From Allodiplogaster sudhausi (Eukaryota > Nematoda > Chromadorea > Rhabditida > Diplogasteridae): a stretch of DNA of 64,000 bases. A program made the position numbers and the translations under genes. This document shows positions 47,373-59,411 of this stretch, one piece after another. Positions within the stretch are counted from its first letter, which is position 1, and each line of letters starts with the position of its first letter. The notes under the pieces are model-generated. The model worked only from the letters and a program-made list of their open reading frames with translations, had not been told where the DNA came from and did not search any database. The stretch covers positions 996,001 through 1,060,000 of the forward strand of contig CALZFC010000284.1 of NCBI GenBank assembly GCA_945643635.1, given 5' to 3'.

Positions 47373-47684
47373 TTGTTCACTGTTCTCTTTGTTGTTATTG
47401 TTATTGACCTGCGTGGATTAAAGGAGGATTAAGTGTCATTAACATGATTTTGCTTATCGAACAGCCAAGTGGAGTTGGGAGATACTATGAATTTCGGCGT
47501 TCGAGGAAGCGGTGGGAAGCAAATGAAGATTGAAAACAGCGGCGAAAGGATGTGTTCGGAGAAAGCATAAAGAGAACTGTTGATTCGGGAGGGCAGCGGA
47601 GATTTCGACAAAACGATTTAACGGTGGACATGGTAATGAGATGGCCAAGTAGCGGGCACAAGAAATAAACTTTACTCTTCTCTG

Positions 47685-47725
<41 letters not shown>

Positions 47726-48270
47726 CTTTTTCTTCCTCTTCTCTCTCGTTCCCATTCTCTCCCTTTCCTATCTTTATTTCTTGCTATCTCTGTTCCCTTT
47801 CTCTCTTCATCTCTCTCTCTCTCCCTCTCTCTTTCTACTTCCATTCTGCAAATGTCCCATTCACACCCCCTGCTGCCCACTTCTGTTCTTAGTGGCTACT
47901 TACGCTGATTTGCGAGGTCGCTACCATAGAAGGCTCCTGCGGCTAGCCCGCCCCTTCTCTTTTCTCTTTGTTCTGCCGTTCTGTCTGATCCACTTCCTCT
48001 CTTTCCTTCCTCTCTCTCTCTCTCTCGTTTTCTCTGTCTCTCTCTCTCCCGCTGTCTCTCTCCTCTTTCTTCAAATGCATATTCTGCTGTGCTATTATTT
48101 TCAGACCAACAGCTCTGTTTGAACTCTTCGGAGGACTTTCCTGATACAGATCTTTCTTTTTACAGTAGTTATCTGGCATTAATCTCAGTCCATCTATCTC
48201 TCTATCTCTCTCTCTCTTTTTTTTCCTTTTCTTTCTCCCTCTTCTCTCTCCTCTCTTTCTCCTCTCTCTC

Positions 48271-48315
<45 letters not shown>

Positions 48316-48322
48316 TTTCAGG
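47373..48322. other. Spacer between WDR75 and the bHLH gene
   Basis: An AATAAA near 47664 may be the WDR75 poly(A) signal. (CT)n arrays lie at 47687-47722 and 48200-48313, the latter running into the bHLH acceptor. No gene recognised. Confidence 0.6.
48305..48322 (+). promoter_or_regulatory. Probable trans-splice acceptor of the bHLH gene
   Basis: A (CT)n tract ends TGCTTTCAG one base before the ATG at 48323. Confidence 0.45.
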
Positions 48323-49005
48323 ATGAGTGACGATGAGTTGGAACCCTACGTGCGACGGCGGAATGCCCAGGCTGCAGAAAGGCGTCGTCTGGCTGGGCTG
48401 TCGGAGGAGGTTCCTCTCTTCCTCTCCAGTTCCCTTCCCCCCTTCTCCTCTACCGTATCCCTTAATTCCAGGAAGAGCGGCAGCTCCGTCTTGGCATCAA
48501 CTCGCGGGAGCGGCGACGCATGCACGACTTGAATGACGCGCTCGAGGATCTACGGTCGACGTTGCCCTATTCCAGTGGAAGAGGAGCAGGTGGAGAGGGT
48601 GAGAGAGAGAGCGAGAGAGAGAGAGGAAGAGATAGAGAGAGGGAGAGCGAAAAATGTTTCGATAGAATTGTAGGCAGCGACACATCTTCGAACGGAGACT
48701 CTGCGCAGAGTAGAAGAATGAGCAAGATTTCGACGCTCATTCTCGCAGCCAACTGGTAAGAGAAGGACCTCACTGGCCATTCCACTCCGTTCCATCAGTA
48801 ACTATGACCGTGCTCGTTGCCAGACTTCCTCTTATCCTTTTGCAGGATTCGTCATCTGACGAAGGCGAATGATTCGTTGCGGGCTGAGCTGGACCGAGTG
48901 AAGGGAGGAGGAAGCATGCCACTCCTCGCGCAGCCACTCCACTCCTCCAACATTCCTATCTCTGCACCCCAGGTCAAGCCTGAGAAGAGACAAATCGGCA
49001 GCTGA
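48323..49005 (+). CDS. Olig-family bHLH transcription factor (HLH-17/31/32 type)
   Basis: Four exons, 48323-48409, 48472-48598, 48674-48755 and 48846-49005, give 151 residues. The bHLH domain begins QLRLGINSRERRRMHDLNDA, with the E-box-contacting ERRR, and continues LEDLRSTLP. After a loop extended by Gly/Ser (GSDTSSNGDSAQ) helix 2 is RRMSKISTLILAANWIRHL. This pattern (INSRERxRMHDLN, SKIxTLxLAxNYI) is that of Olig/BHLHB4-5, whose C. elegans members hlh-17, hlh-31 and hlh-32 act in glia and neurons. The N-terminus before the domain is only about 30 residues. The helix 1 to helix 2 loop is longer than in vertebrate Olig proteins. All junctions are GT-AG and in phase. Confidence 0.9.
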
Positions 49006-49104
49006 GAAACTGACATTTTCAATTTTCAACCCTCCCTGCTCTCTATTTCATTATTCTCTCTCTTGTTCCATCTCTCTCTCTTTCTCGCTCTCTCTCTCTC
49101 TCAC

Positions 49105-49138
<34 letters not shown>

Positions 49139-49386
49139 ATTTCCTATCCTTGTAATTAGCTAATTTTTTTATGTGCCATTCATCTGCTTTGTTCATCACT
49201 TATTAATATTTTGAAACTGATAACTAGCCTGAATTATTAAACACCATTAAATTGGAGCAGAGGCGATTTGCGCTGCGGGGGTCCCTCATAGTGGTTATAA
49301 TCCCGAGATGAAGAGGGGGGGGAGGGGGAGGGGAGTGAACAGAAGACATAAAACCACCTGCTCATCTCTTTATATTTCTTACGCAG

Positions 49387-49468
<82 letters not shown>

Positions 49469-49616
49469 AACTCTCTCTACTCTCGCCAGTCGCCAGAGTT
49501 CGTTTGGATCCTCGCAACTCTACACCATGTGCCAGTCATTCTTCTATGGGATAAGTGCTACCTTGGCTTCTTCTCACCTTGCTCATCCATGTCTCACCCC
49601 CCCCCCCCTCTCGTTC

Positions 49617-49647
<31 letters not shown>

Positions 49648-50530
49648 AATTCTCTCCACATCCACTATTAATCGTCAGTCCTCCTTGCTAATATGACAAT
49701 GGTGTCTTCTTCATCTTGTCATCTTATCCACTTCTCTCCATGCTCTTCCTCCTTCTGCCACTCCCTTACCAATATTCCTTTATACTCGTGCATTTCACCT
49801 TGACGGAAAAGAAATGATCAAACAAAGAAGGCACACTTGCTGAATAAATCAAGAACTAAAATAGTGAAGAAAAACATAAATTAAAAACGAATAAAGGAAA
49901 CAATGGAAATGATTTTGCTTCATTCTTTTACAAAGGAGAGGTCACTTCTATGCGCAAAGCGCCATTATTAACTCTGCCAAAAGGTGAAAGGGGAGAGAGA
50001 GAGAGCGAGAGAGAGAAAGAGAGAGAGAAAGAGAAAGAGAAAGAGAGAGAGAAAGAGAGAAGGGGAGTGAGCGAGAGGACGAGAGAATAATGATAGCCAT
50101 AAACATAAGTGACAGAAAATGAGAGACTAAGCGTATGAAAGATCTGCGTCGACGAAGAATTGAATAAAGTGATAAGTTGAATTGATAAGTTATTACTGTA
50201 TCCTCTGTATTACTAATCGAGTAACAGCTGGTATTGGCTTCGTTTTTTTTCGATGTGCCGCGAATCTCAACATTCTCGGAAAGACAGTGAATGATGAGTA
50301 AGAATGATATGAACTGGTGGGCAGAGGAATTCTAGAATGGCAGATCAGAAAGTACGTAGCGAAAGGAGAGAGGAATATGCATATTGAGAACGATTTCTCG
50401 TTGTCACGGGGTGTCCTGCGGCAAGGGAAAGCGAATGGAATTATGATTAGGCATTCTTTTTTCGTAGCAATAGAGGAATAGGTAAGGTATTCGATCAGAG
50501 GGGGATCCTAATGCCCCTAAGAGATTCTCC
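49006..50530. other. Convergent 3' spacer with CT/GA arrays
   Basis: (CT)n arrays at about 49068-49135, 49387-49467 and 49620-49648; (GA)n at 49992-50060. Between the bHLH stop (+) and the stop of the next minus-strand gene. No coding exon recognised. Confidence 0.6.
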
Positions 50531-50715
50531 TTATGTGTCATTCATAACCCCTAAGCCCGCAGAGGTCTTCTTCTTCTTATCGGAGCTGCCCTTGCAAACG
50601 TACTCGACAAGTTGGCCGATCTGGTCCTTCTTCTCGTAGTCCAACACGTGCTCCTCGCCTGGGAGAGAGAGAGCGTAGGTGTGCGCAGATAGAAAGAGAA
50701 GATGGGAGAGAAAGG

Positions 50716-50755
<40 letters not shown>

Positions 50756-51762
50756 ACAGTTTGAAGAGGTGACGAGAGAGAGAGGGGGGGGGGAAGAGAG
50801 AGAAGAGCAGACAAACTTCCAATGTAGGTGCCACAGATGAAGAGATAGGGCATGGTAGCGGACCCAGTGAGATGCTCGAGATGTCGGTGCACTTGCTCTG
50901 GCCGGCTCACCTGGATAGCATATTAATTACTATTATTTTCAAATTATTCATATTACCTAAAGGGAAATTGCGTGCATATCATAGGAGATTTCCTACAAAA
51001 TGTTCCATAATCAACTGATGAAAATGCCTTGTCAATGTAGAGGGCAATCAGTGGCAGGCCACGCCCACGCAGAAGGCGCTCCAGACGTTTTGAGGAAGTC
51101 GAACGGGTGTAGAGCACAGCAGGAAGAGAGCGGATCTGGGAGGCAGAGAAAAAGAGAGAGAGATAGAAAGAGAGAGAGAGCGACAGAGAGAGAGAGAGGG
51201 AGAGAGAGAGAGAGATAGAGATAGAGAGAGAGAGGAAGGGAGAGAAGGCTGGTTACTTACCTGTTCAGCGAGCGACTCGCGGGATGATGCAGCGAAGCCC
51301 GTCTTCTTTTCTTTCTCCGGACTGTAATGTTCCCCTTTAGACAAAAAATAATAATAACTCCACTTCAGTTATATAAAACATGAGGTACTTCTCATTTAGT
51401 CTCTTTTTTCCACTGACGGCCTCGTGTTCTTAGGCGCGGGTGCTTCTTGAGGAGGCGCCGTCGGCTGAGCAGAAGCCGCTGGAGGAGCGGTGGTGGCGAG
51501 GGGAGGGTGGGCAGTGAGCACCAGGGGAGCAGCGGAGGACAGCGGAGGGGGAGGGGTCGTGATGATCTCCACCGTCGTCGTCGAGCACGCTACCGACGTG
51601 GTCGGCGGCGGCGCGGTCGGTGGAGCAGTTGTGGGAGGAGGGGGAGGAGGGGGCTGAGTTGTGGCGGGAAGAAGGGGCACGATGGGGCGAGGTGATGGCG
51701 GCTCCTGAACACATTCAGAGGAGACATAGAAGGAGAGAGAGAGAGACAGAGAGAGAGCGCGC

Positions 51763-51814
<52 letters not shown>

Positions 51815-53371
51815 GAGAGAGAGAGCGCGAGAGTGAGTCAGAATTTGTCTGTTGCAGACCGGAAGCGGCTGCATCGGCGGTCGAACGTGAGCCAGAGGCA
51901 TCTGTTGCTGTTGCTGGGTCGACGGCTGTTGAGGGTAGTAGGGATCGATCTGCAGAGAGAGAGAGCGAGAGAGCGAGAGAGAGAGAGAGAGATCGTGGAA
52001 ATGAGAGAACGAGGTACAGAGAGAAAAAGGAGCCAACAGAACATTGAGAAAAGAAGAGAACAGTCGAAATATATCTGCTTGAAATGCAAGTTCAGACTCA
52101 TGCAACTGACAGCGTGCGATGGATTGGTTACCGTTGGTGGTGGATAGACGGGAGGTGAAGGGCGTTCGTAGATGACCGGCGGGCGCGGGTCGGGCTGGCG
52201 GGTGGACACGGGCTCGGCCGGGTAAACGGGCGAAGACGGCCAGGCCTGCTGCTCCACCAGCCGATTCTCCACCGGGTAGGCCGGAAGGGTCTGCGTCGGC
52301 TGAGGTGCTTGGCCACCGTATGGGTAGCCGCCGTGGCTGCGAGGTGGCTGCGCAGCTTCTGGCAAGTATTCTTGAGGGGGACTCTGGGGATATGACGGAT
52401 ACTGCGGCGACGGGGCGGGTGCTGGAGCTGGGGCAGGGGCGGGAGCGGGTGCTGGGGCTGGGGCTGGGGCTGGAGCTGGAGCTGGAACCGGAGCCGGGGC
52501 CGGGGCTGGGACTGGGGCAGGGACTGGGGCAGCTACCGGAGCAGGTGCTGGAAGCGGAGCAGGAACGGGCGTTTGCGGGGGGTAGTAGGGATACTGTTGC
52601 TGCTGCATCTGCTCGGGATACGGCTGGACAATGTGCTGCCCCGGCTGCGCGGGCGGATATCTCGGCAGCATGTCCGGATAGGCGATAGTCATCGGAGACG
52701 TCGTCGAGGACGCGTACGACGGCGCGGGCGGCGGAGGCAACCACGAAGAAGAGGAAGTCACTGCCTGCGGGGCATAGGGAGCAGATGTCGCCTTAGGATA
52801 GGCACGCGCAGAGGAGCCCTCCGGATGGTAAGGTAGCTGCTGTTGTTGGGAGGTCTTGGACTGGCTGAAGCTGGGCGGGTACGCGATTCGGATACGAGGG
52901 TCCGGATACGCTTCCGGATAGGCGCCGGGGCCAGAGAAAGCAGCTGGTCGCGGAGCTTGAGGGTACTTGGAGAAGACTGGCGGCGGACGGGGTGAAGCTG
53001 TTGCCAGGCCCGCAACGGGGTAACTCTGGACAGTGGATAGGTTTTTCCTCGTTTTCGTGCATCTTTTACATTCCTCTCCCTCATTAATTGTTCACATGCT
53101 ATGAAAGTTCCAGCTAATAGTCGCAGAACTATTACAAATCATGGTCAGAGAGTAACCTGTATGATGGGCGCATTGGCCGGAGCGGGCATGGGCGCGGGCG
53201 GCAGCTGAATGCCGTAGTGGGCGCGGAGGATCTCAAGGTACTGCTGGTACTTCGCCAGCTCGGGGTCCGCGCGGAAGGCCGCCGCGTGTGCTGCGGCAGC
53301 TGAGGTCGCGGCTGCCGCTTGCAAAGCTGCTGCTTCTGTCGCTGCTGCAACTGCTTGACGGCGGATGTGCA
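50531..53371 (-). CDS. Proline-rich protein with a C-terminal glutaredoxin/SH3BGRL-like thioredoxin fold (5' end not found)
   Basis: Eight exons: 53157-53371, 52132-53025, 51860-51949, 51418-51704, 51261-51321, 51016-51135, 50817-50910 and 50531-50658, all in phase, for about 630 residues. The first exon encodes an Ala/Gln-rich helix-like region (ADPELAKYQQYLEILRAHYG). The next 400 or so residues are Pro/Tyr/Gln-rich and include a (PA)n run encoded at about 52420-52560. The C-terminal 110 residues read PAVLYTRSTSSKRLERLLRG, then LPLIALYID, then TMPYLFICGTYIGSEEHVLD. This fits a glutaredoxin-type fold, but the usual CxxC site is replaced by Ser/Thr (STSS), as in SH3BGRL-like proteins. It is therefore probably a binding rather than a redox domain. 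An upstream exon near 53540-53580 (MNISKGEKNAERIAVQ) does not match in phase, so the start is unresolved. Confidence 0.65.
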
Positions 53372-53372
53372 C

Positions 53373-53421
<49 letters not shown>

Positions 53422-53755
53422 AGAGAGAGGGAGAGAGAGGGAGTGAGAGGAGAGAAAGGGAGAGATATAGCGTAAGAAGGAAAGAAATGGTTAGTACCAT
53501 GTGTTCATTCTTTCATCCCACGTTCCTAACTTGCACCGCAATTCGCTCCGCATTCTTCTCGCCTTTAGAGATGTTCATGGGGGAGATGACTGGCTAATAT
53601 AGAAACCGGACACTCGCAAAAAGGCAGGCAGCTTCTTCTCCACTCACATATCCGAGTCTCCTCTCTCTCTCTCTCTTTCTCTTTATTTCTCTCTCTCTCT
53701 TCTCTCCCTCTCTCTCTCTCTTTCTCTCCCTATTTGTCTCCCTGCTTATTTGCAG

Positions 53756-54210
53756 AGAGCCTCTGGGTGGCGACAAAGAGAACAGACCGTTTGAAGAAGT
53801 TCTCCTTGGAAGCTTCCCCAGAAGACACCACACACACACTAATGTCGGTGTTCGCACTCCACCAAAAAATGTTAACAAACCCTCCTTGCCCTCTCTGTCT
53901 CATCTGTTCATTTTTTCTGCATATCTTTTTTTCATTCTGTTCTTTCTATTCTCTCGATTTGAAATCCGTCCTCTTAATCACTTTCAAATCGCTTTTCTCG
54001 CTCCCAATTGTTTGTAGCTATCCCCAATAAGACATCGCCATTCTTCCAAACCCCGAACCGTCTTTCCGTACGAGCTCCCTGAGTCACTCTTTCGTCGCTA
54101 ACACGGAGGAATTAGGACCAGAACGGAAACCCCCAAGGCCTCCTTTGGCGACACCTCAACCAAGGGATCCCGTCATGGTCAACGCCGTGGCCGAGAGGTA
54201 CCGCATAATC
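53756..54210 (+). other. Two coding-like islands of uncertain status
   Basis: After acceptors at 53755 and 54018 the plus strand carries unique sequence with plausible peptides, such as EPLGGDKENRPFEEVLLGSF and, in the second island, either TSPFFQTPNRLSVRAP plus stop or ELGPERKPPRPPLATPQPRD. The reading frames of the two islands cannot be joined with certainty and no family was recognised. Could be a small plus-strand gene or non-coding. Confidence 0.25.
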
Positions 54211-54286
54211 ACTTATGCACACATCCTTTCGAGGTGCCGTCAAGTCTCTTTTTCGTTCTCTCCCGTCACTCCATCTCTCTCACTCA

Positions 54287-54317
<31 letters not shown>

Positions 54318-54907
54318 CCTCTCTTCATCTTTTTCTCTTCTTTCTTCCCTTTTCCCGTGGCCGAGAATGGTTCGTGAGTGCACAACTAAACGTAGGTGGC
54401 AGTTAATCCTGAGGATCAGGCAATCGTGCAAATCTCCTCCAATGATCAATTTAAAATATTGATCAATTTAAAATGTTGTAAACAACGAGCGTTCAATTGA
54501 TGGATTCTCCACTAGCGCCAACAAGCACAGCAATTCATGGCAAGAGTGAACGCTCTGATACCATCCACTGCTGCAATGAACTATGACAGGCGATACAGTA
54601 TCCTTTACACGCAACCAAAAAAAGGAGAGATGCGGATAGAGAGAAATAAACTAGAAAGAGAAATAAAGAGAGAGAGAGCGAGAGAGAGAGAGAGAGAGGT
54701 ATGAAGATAGTAGGGAGACGCAGACAGTTGCACTCGTCCATCTATGCTGTCTCGGGGATCATCCATTCTTCCCCCCGATGGCCTGTTCATACGGAGTTGC
54801 TCGAGGGCTTTTCATCACCATTTTGCGTCCAATCCGCTTCTTCCCTTTCCGGAGGCTATTCTGGATTGATGACTGTGCAAATAAGCAACGATCTCATGTC
54901 ACCGAGT

Positions 54908-54956
<49 letters not shown>

Positions 54957-56140
54957 AAGAGAAAGAGAGAGAAAGAGAGAGAAAGAGAAAGAGAGAGAGA
55001 GAGAGCGGGTGAGAGAGAGAAATGGACAAAAAGAGGGAGGGTGATAGAGAGGGAGAAAGAAAACAGGAGATGCAGGTGCTTCACCTGTTATGGATGAAGG
55101 AGGTCGTAAGCGACAAAATTGTGGAGATAACGTATGATTCGCATAAATATGTGCATATTTACTTACATATGTATGTACATATTCTTCTAAATTGCCTGTT
55201 TCTTCAAACTGTAAAATGGACAGTATTGAGAGAAGATGACAAAGAATGAAAGAGAGAAAGAGGGGGGATAGCAAGAAATAGGGATAAAAGAATTCTTTTT
55301 TTTATTCACAGCGGATACTTCTCGCAATCTGAAGTGGGAAGACCACACTTTCAGAGACTCTACTGAAAGTGGCATATGAGATGAGATTCGTTCGAATTCG
55401 AGTGGAAAAAAAGCAGGAAGCCCTGAGGCCAAGTAGAATAGAGCTTCTTCTGGTTGGCCAGAACACAGAGTGCAAAGAGATGGTGAAGGAAAGAGTGTGA
55501 GAGAGCAAGGAACAGATGAGAGACAGAGAGAGTGAAGAGTCCACTCTTTTCACTTTGAGATATCGGATGGAAATCCCTTTCTTTCATGCGATTTCCAGCG
55601 GGAAGACAGGCAGAGATGCCACGAGAGAGTGTGGAGAGAGAGACCAGAGAAGCAGAGACAATGGCAGCGAGAAATACGAAACATCCTATGTTTCCGAGAT
55701 GAAGACATCCCGCGAGTTCATACCGTGTTTTTGGCATTATGAAAAAGATTATCTCAGGCGGGATGAAATGACGAAAGCGAGAGAGTTGAAGACAATGAAT
55801 GCGCTAGAGAAGAGAGACCGAGAGATCGAGAGCGGTGAACTTCTCAGCAAATACCATAGATTCGTGAGCCGCTCCCAGGGTTCACCGCCCACGAATTGGA
55901 TAGCGCGCTGCCTGCTGACCATAGGAAGGAGTAGCAGAGCGATTGAAATCAGAGTGAGAGAGAGAGAGAAAGAGAGAGAAAGAGAGAGGAGGCCGAGAAA
56001 GAAAACAGAGAATCTTAGGCGGTAACCTCCTGGCTACCTCTTCGCCCCCCGGTCCATTCGGTCCGAGCTTCTTCAACGCGCACAAACAAACGATGCGCAA
56101 GCACGTAGAAGAAGAAGCATAACCAAATAATGACACACCT

Positions 56141-56190
<50 letters not shown>

Positions 56191-56993
56191 ACGGCGCTCG
56201 CTCTATCCCTCCTCAATCCTCCTCTATCACTATCTCTCTCAATGTCACTTATGGTCATCTGAAAAGCGCAGCTGCAGTAAAAAAAAAAGATTCTCGCAGT
56301 AGAGCATTCAGTCTACACCACGGCTCACGGTGCGTGAGATCATAATGATGAAGAAGCTAAAAGCAGCATATGGGTTAACAGAATCGGAGAGTGAGTGAGA
56401 GCGAGAGAGAGAGACAGACAGAAGAGAGAGAGAGAGTGAGCCAGGGAATGAGTGACAGAGAGAGAAGAGAGAGATAAGCAAAGAAATGTTAAGCATGTGA
56501 AGTGAAGATGATTAGTGATTTAAGAAGATTGTTAGAATGACCATGGAAAACTAGAAGGAGCTCAGGGCAAAAGTTGATAAAGATAGACAAAGGAAGTTAG
56601 AGAGATCAGAGACAGAGAGAGAGAGATAGAAGGAAAGTGAGCAAAAGCTCCCATAAGCCGATCAAACAAAAAATGGCAGCGAAAAGTCGAGAAGAGAGAA
56701 CGAAGAACAAGCTCTCATTTGTGTTCTCTTGGCAATTCTCCGAAGAGAACACAGAAGAAAGAGGCTTTCTGCCATGTGCAGGATTAAGAAGAGCAAGTGC
56801 CGTTTGCAAATTGAGAACACGCACAAACATTTAGAAAGAATGAACATCACTTAGATGGTTACAGTATCTATTCAGGATGTTCCATGACAAAGAGATACGC
56901 GAGAAAAACAGACTTACGTGGTCGGGAGATGAAAAGCGAGCCGTTACCTGAAAGTAAGAAATGTTCCTAAAACCTTGCCATAGAATACCGACC

Positions 56994-57039
<46 letters not shown>

Positions 57040-57058
57040 ATCTCTTTCTCTCTCTCTA

Positions 57059-57149
<91 letters not shown>

Positions 57150-57508
57150 TCTCTCATTGCTTACATCTTCTTCTCACAGTTTTTGTCTAATTTATCTAAC
57201 TTACACGTAACATATAACTTGATAGAACCAGAATTTGAATGTTTATCCAACGGACACATTTGAAGAGTGAGCGACATGAGAAGCAGAAGAAGCATCGTTG
57301 AAAGTGAAGACGAGAAGTCTCCTCGAGAGATGACGACTGACTGAACTCTTCTCCTGAATGGTCACAACTGAGGAGAACTGAGCAGGCCGAAGGAGCAAGG
57401 ATGTCGGATCAGAGAAAGGACCTGCAGAGGAAGTATTACTATCTGCAGCTAAAAGTTAACGTCTACGATTATGCAGTAAAGAAGATCAAGGCAAACAAGA
57501 CAGAGAGA

Positions 57509-57559
<51 letters not shown>

Positions 57560-57883
57560 ACAGAGAGAAGTGCGACAACGAAAATATAACGGACTATATT
57601 ACTTTTATTTTGTACAATAACCAGAAATTTAATACAAGAACAAAATGGCTGGCTCGGAGGCCACAATGGAGAGGAGCATAGTGTGGAATGGTGAGAGGAG
57701 TAGCCATCCACAGCGAGGGGAGGGGGCGTGAAGCGGACTCCCTCTGCACTGCCCCGAGGCAATGACTCCTCCTCTCTGCATGCTTCCTCCCCCTCCTCTC
57801 AGTGAGAAGAGAGAGAGAGAGTGAGACAGACAGACAGACAGAGACAGAGGATTGGGGACGGTATGTAGGTAGGATGGAGAAAG

Positions 57884-57927
<44 letters not shown>

Positions 57928-59411
57928 AAAAGATCGCCTTGGTCGGTGTCTGCCTCGTTTCCGCAGATACCGCGATCATTCTAGAGAGAGGTGCAAATGA
58001 GACCGAGAAATGGAAGAACTAGAGTCTCGTCATCTCGCATTCCTTTCATGCGCATCCTCCGTGTTTGCCGTTTATTGAACCTGTTGTAGAAGCAGCAGGA
58101 GTATCCCATTCACACGTTGCGGTGTTTATCTGTGCTATTTAGAAGAGGAAAAAACCAAGTCGCTGACGAAATACATTAACGAATATTACCCGAATTTATC
58201 GCAGTCTCTGCTATTCTCGGTTTTGTCAACCTAAGCACCCCTTCACAGCACCTTCTGTTGATTTTTTCTTCTTTCTTTCGATCATATTTCATCACCTCAT
58301 ATTTTGTACATCTAATCAAGAGATGAAAAGTCACGAGATCCCTATCCGTTTGCTTCTTTCGCAGGGGGGGGGGGGTACAAAAGATCACGCCTTAAACCCA
58401 CGTGAATGCTTGACATTTTAACACAACTTCCTTCTTGCTCTCCGCTGAGTCAAATACAACAACACTGAAATCGTTCATCAATTATAGATCAGTTATTTTG
58501 GTAAATACAACGTTGTTCTTCGAACTGACTATATAAAGAAAGAGAAGCCCAAAACGATAGAGCAAGGAGAACTTGGTTGGAATAAAGCATTGGCAGATAT
58601 CTGATGCTTGCCTGGGTCTCGGACTCTCTTTGAATAAGAATATATTTACGGGGTTGGTAGTTGTTTCAGAGGATACTGTTTAAGATCTGCTCACAAAGGC
58701 ATCTAATATAGTGAAGAGTTGCATGGAGCTAGAGAAAAAGAAGAGTTGTTTCATGAAGCTTCCATTACTCGCTAGTTAAATTTCCAGTTGGGAGGGAAGC
58801 AGAAACACGAAAACTCAACAGCGAAGACAGCCTCAGATGATAATTCAATACAAAAGCCATGCCTGGCGACTTCAGTAGAAGGTGTCAAAGGATTCGAGGG
58901 AGTCAAAAGAAAAGACATCCAATAGAGAAGCAAGGAGAAATATTTGCCTATTTAATGAATGAAAGTCGCTGAGAAGGGCAGGTCGGAGAAGAGCAGAAGA
59001 GAAATAAGAAAACAAGAGGGAGAGTCGAATAAAATAGATAACAATAGATAATACAACAACAAAAGAGAGGATTGAAAAATGAAAATAAGAGATGTTTAAA
59101 ATGGATGAGAAATAATTTTGGAGTGGGCGACAAGAAGACAGATCAGAGCTGAGGATCTCAAGGCGTGCACGGTTATTTTTGAAGTCAAAACTCAGAAGAA
59201 ACAAGGAGGAGAAGGATCGAAAGAGAGAATGTAGACTCCGTGCAACAAAAACATTCCCAGCGGTAACAGAACAAGCAGAAAGGGCAGCAGAGAGGGCAAT
59301 CGAACAGGAAGAATTCGGTTCATTCTAAAGAGTAGTAACTAGACTAAACAGTCGATTGCATTGTGGTGTTTGGTCTCCGTGATGGAATACGGTAGCCAGT
59401 CCTTCTGCTGC
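54211..59411. other. 5.2-kb region without a recognised gene
   Basis: Many GA/CT arrays: about 54270-54325, 54668-54697, 54906-55000, 55955-55990, 56142-56182, 56995-57155, 57507-57556 and 57890-57926. A 169-codon plus-strand frame at 55516-56025 is GA-driven and unsupported. A short frame at 57401 (MSDQRKDLQRKYYYLQLKVN) is free of repeats and could be a first exon, but no partner exon was found. From 58000 to 59400 the sequence is AT-rich with nothing recognisable. Confidence 0.55.
56995..57155. repeat. (CT)n microsatellite, about 160 bp
   Basis: Nearly pure CTCT with TTTC and TATC interruptions, among the longest clean arrays in the window. Confidence 0.95.

Noticed and set aside
51620..52147. 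175-codon plus-strand Arg/Glu-rich frame
   Set aside because: Product of GA arrays lying in introns of the minus-strand proline-rich gene.
55516..56025. 169-codon plus-strand frame
   Set aside because: Mostly GA-derived Arg/Glu composition, no domain, no splice context and no homologue I recognise.
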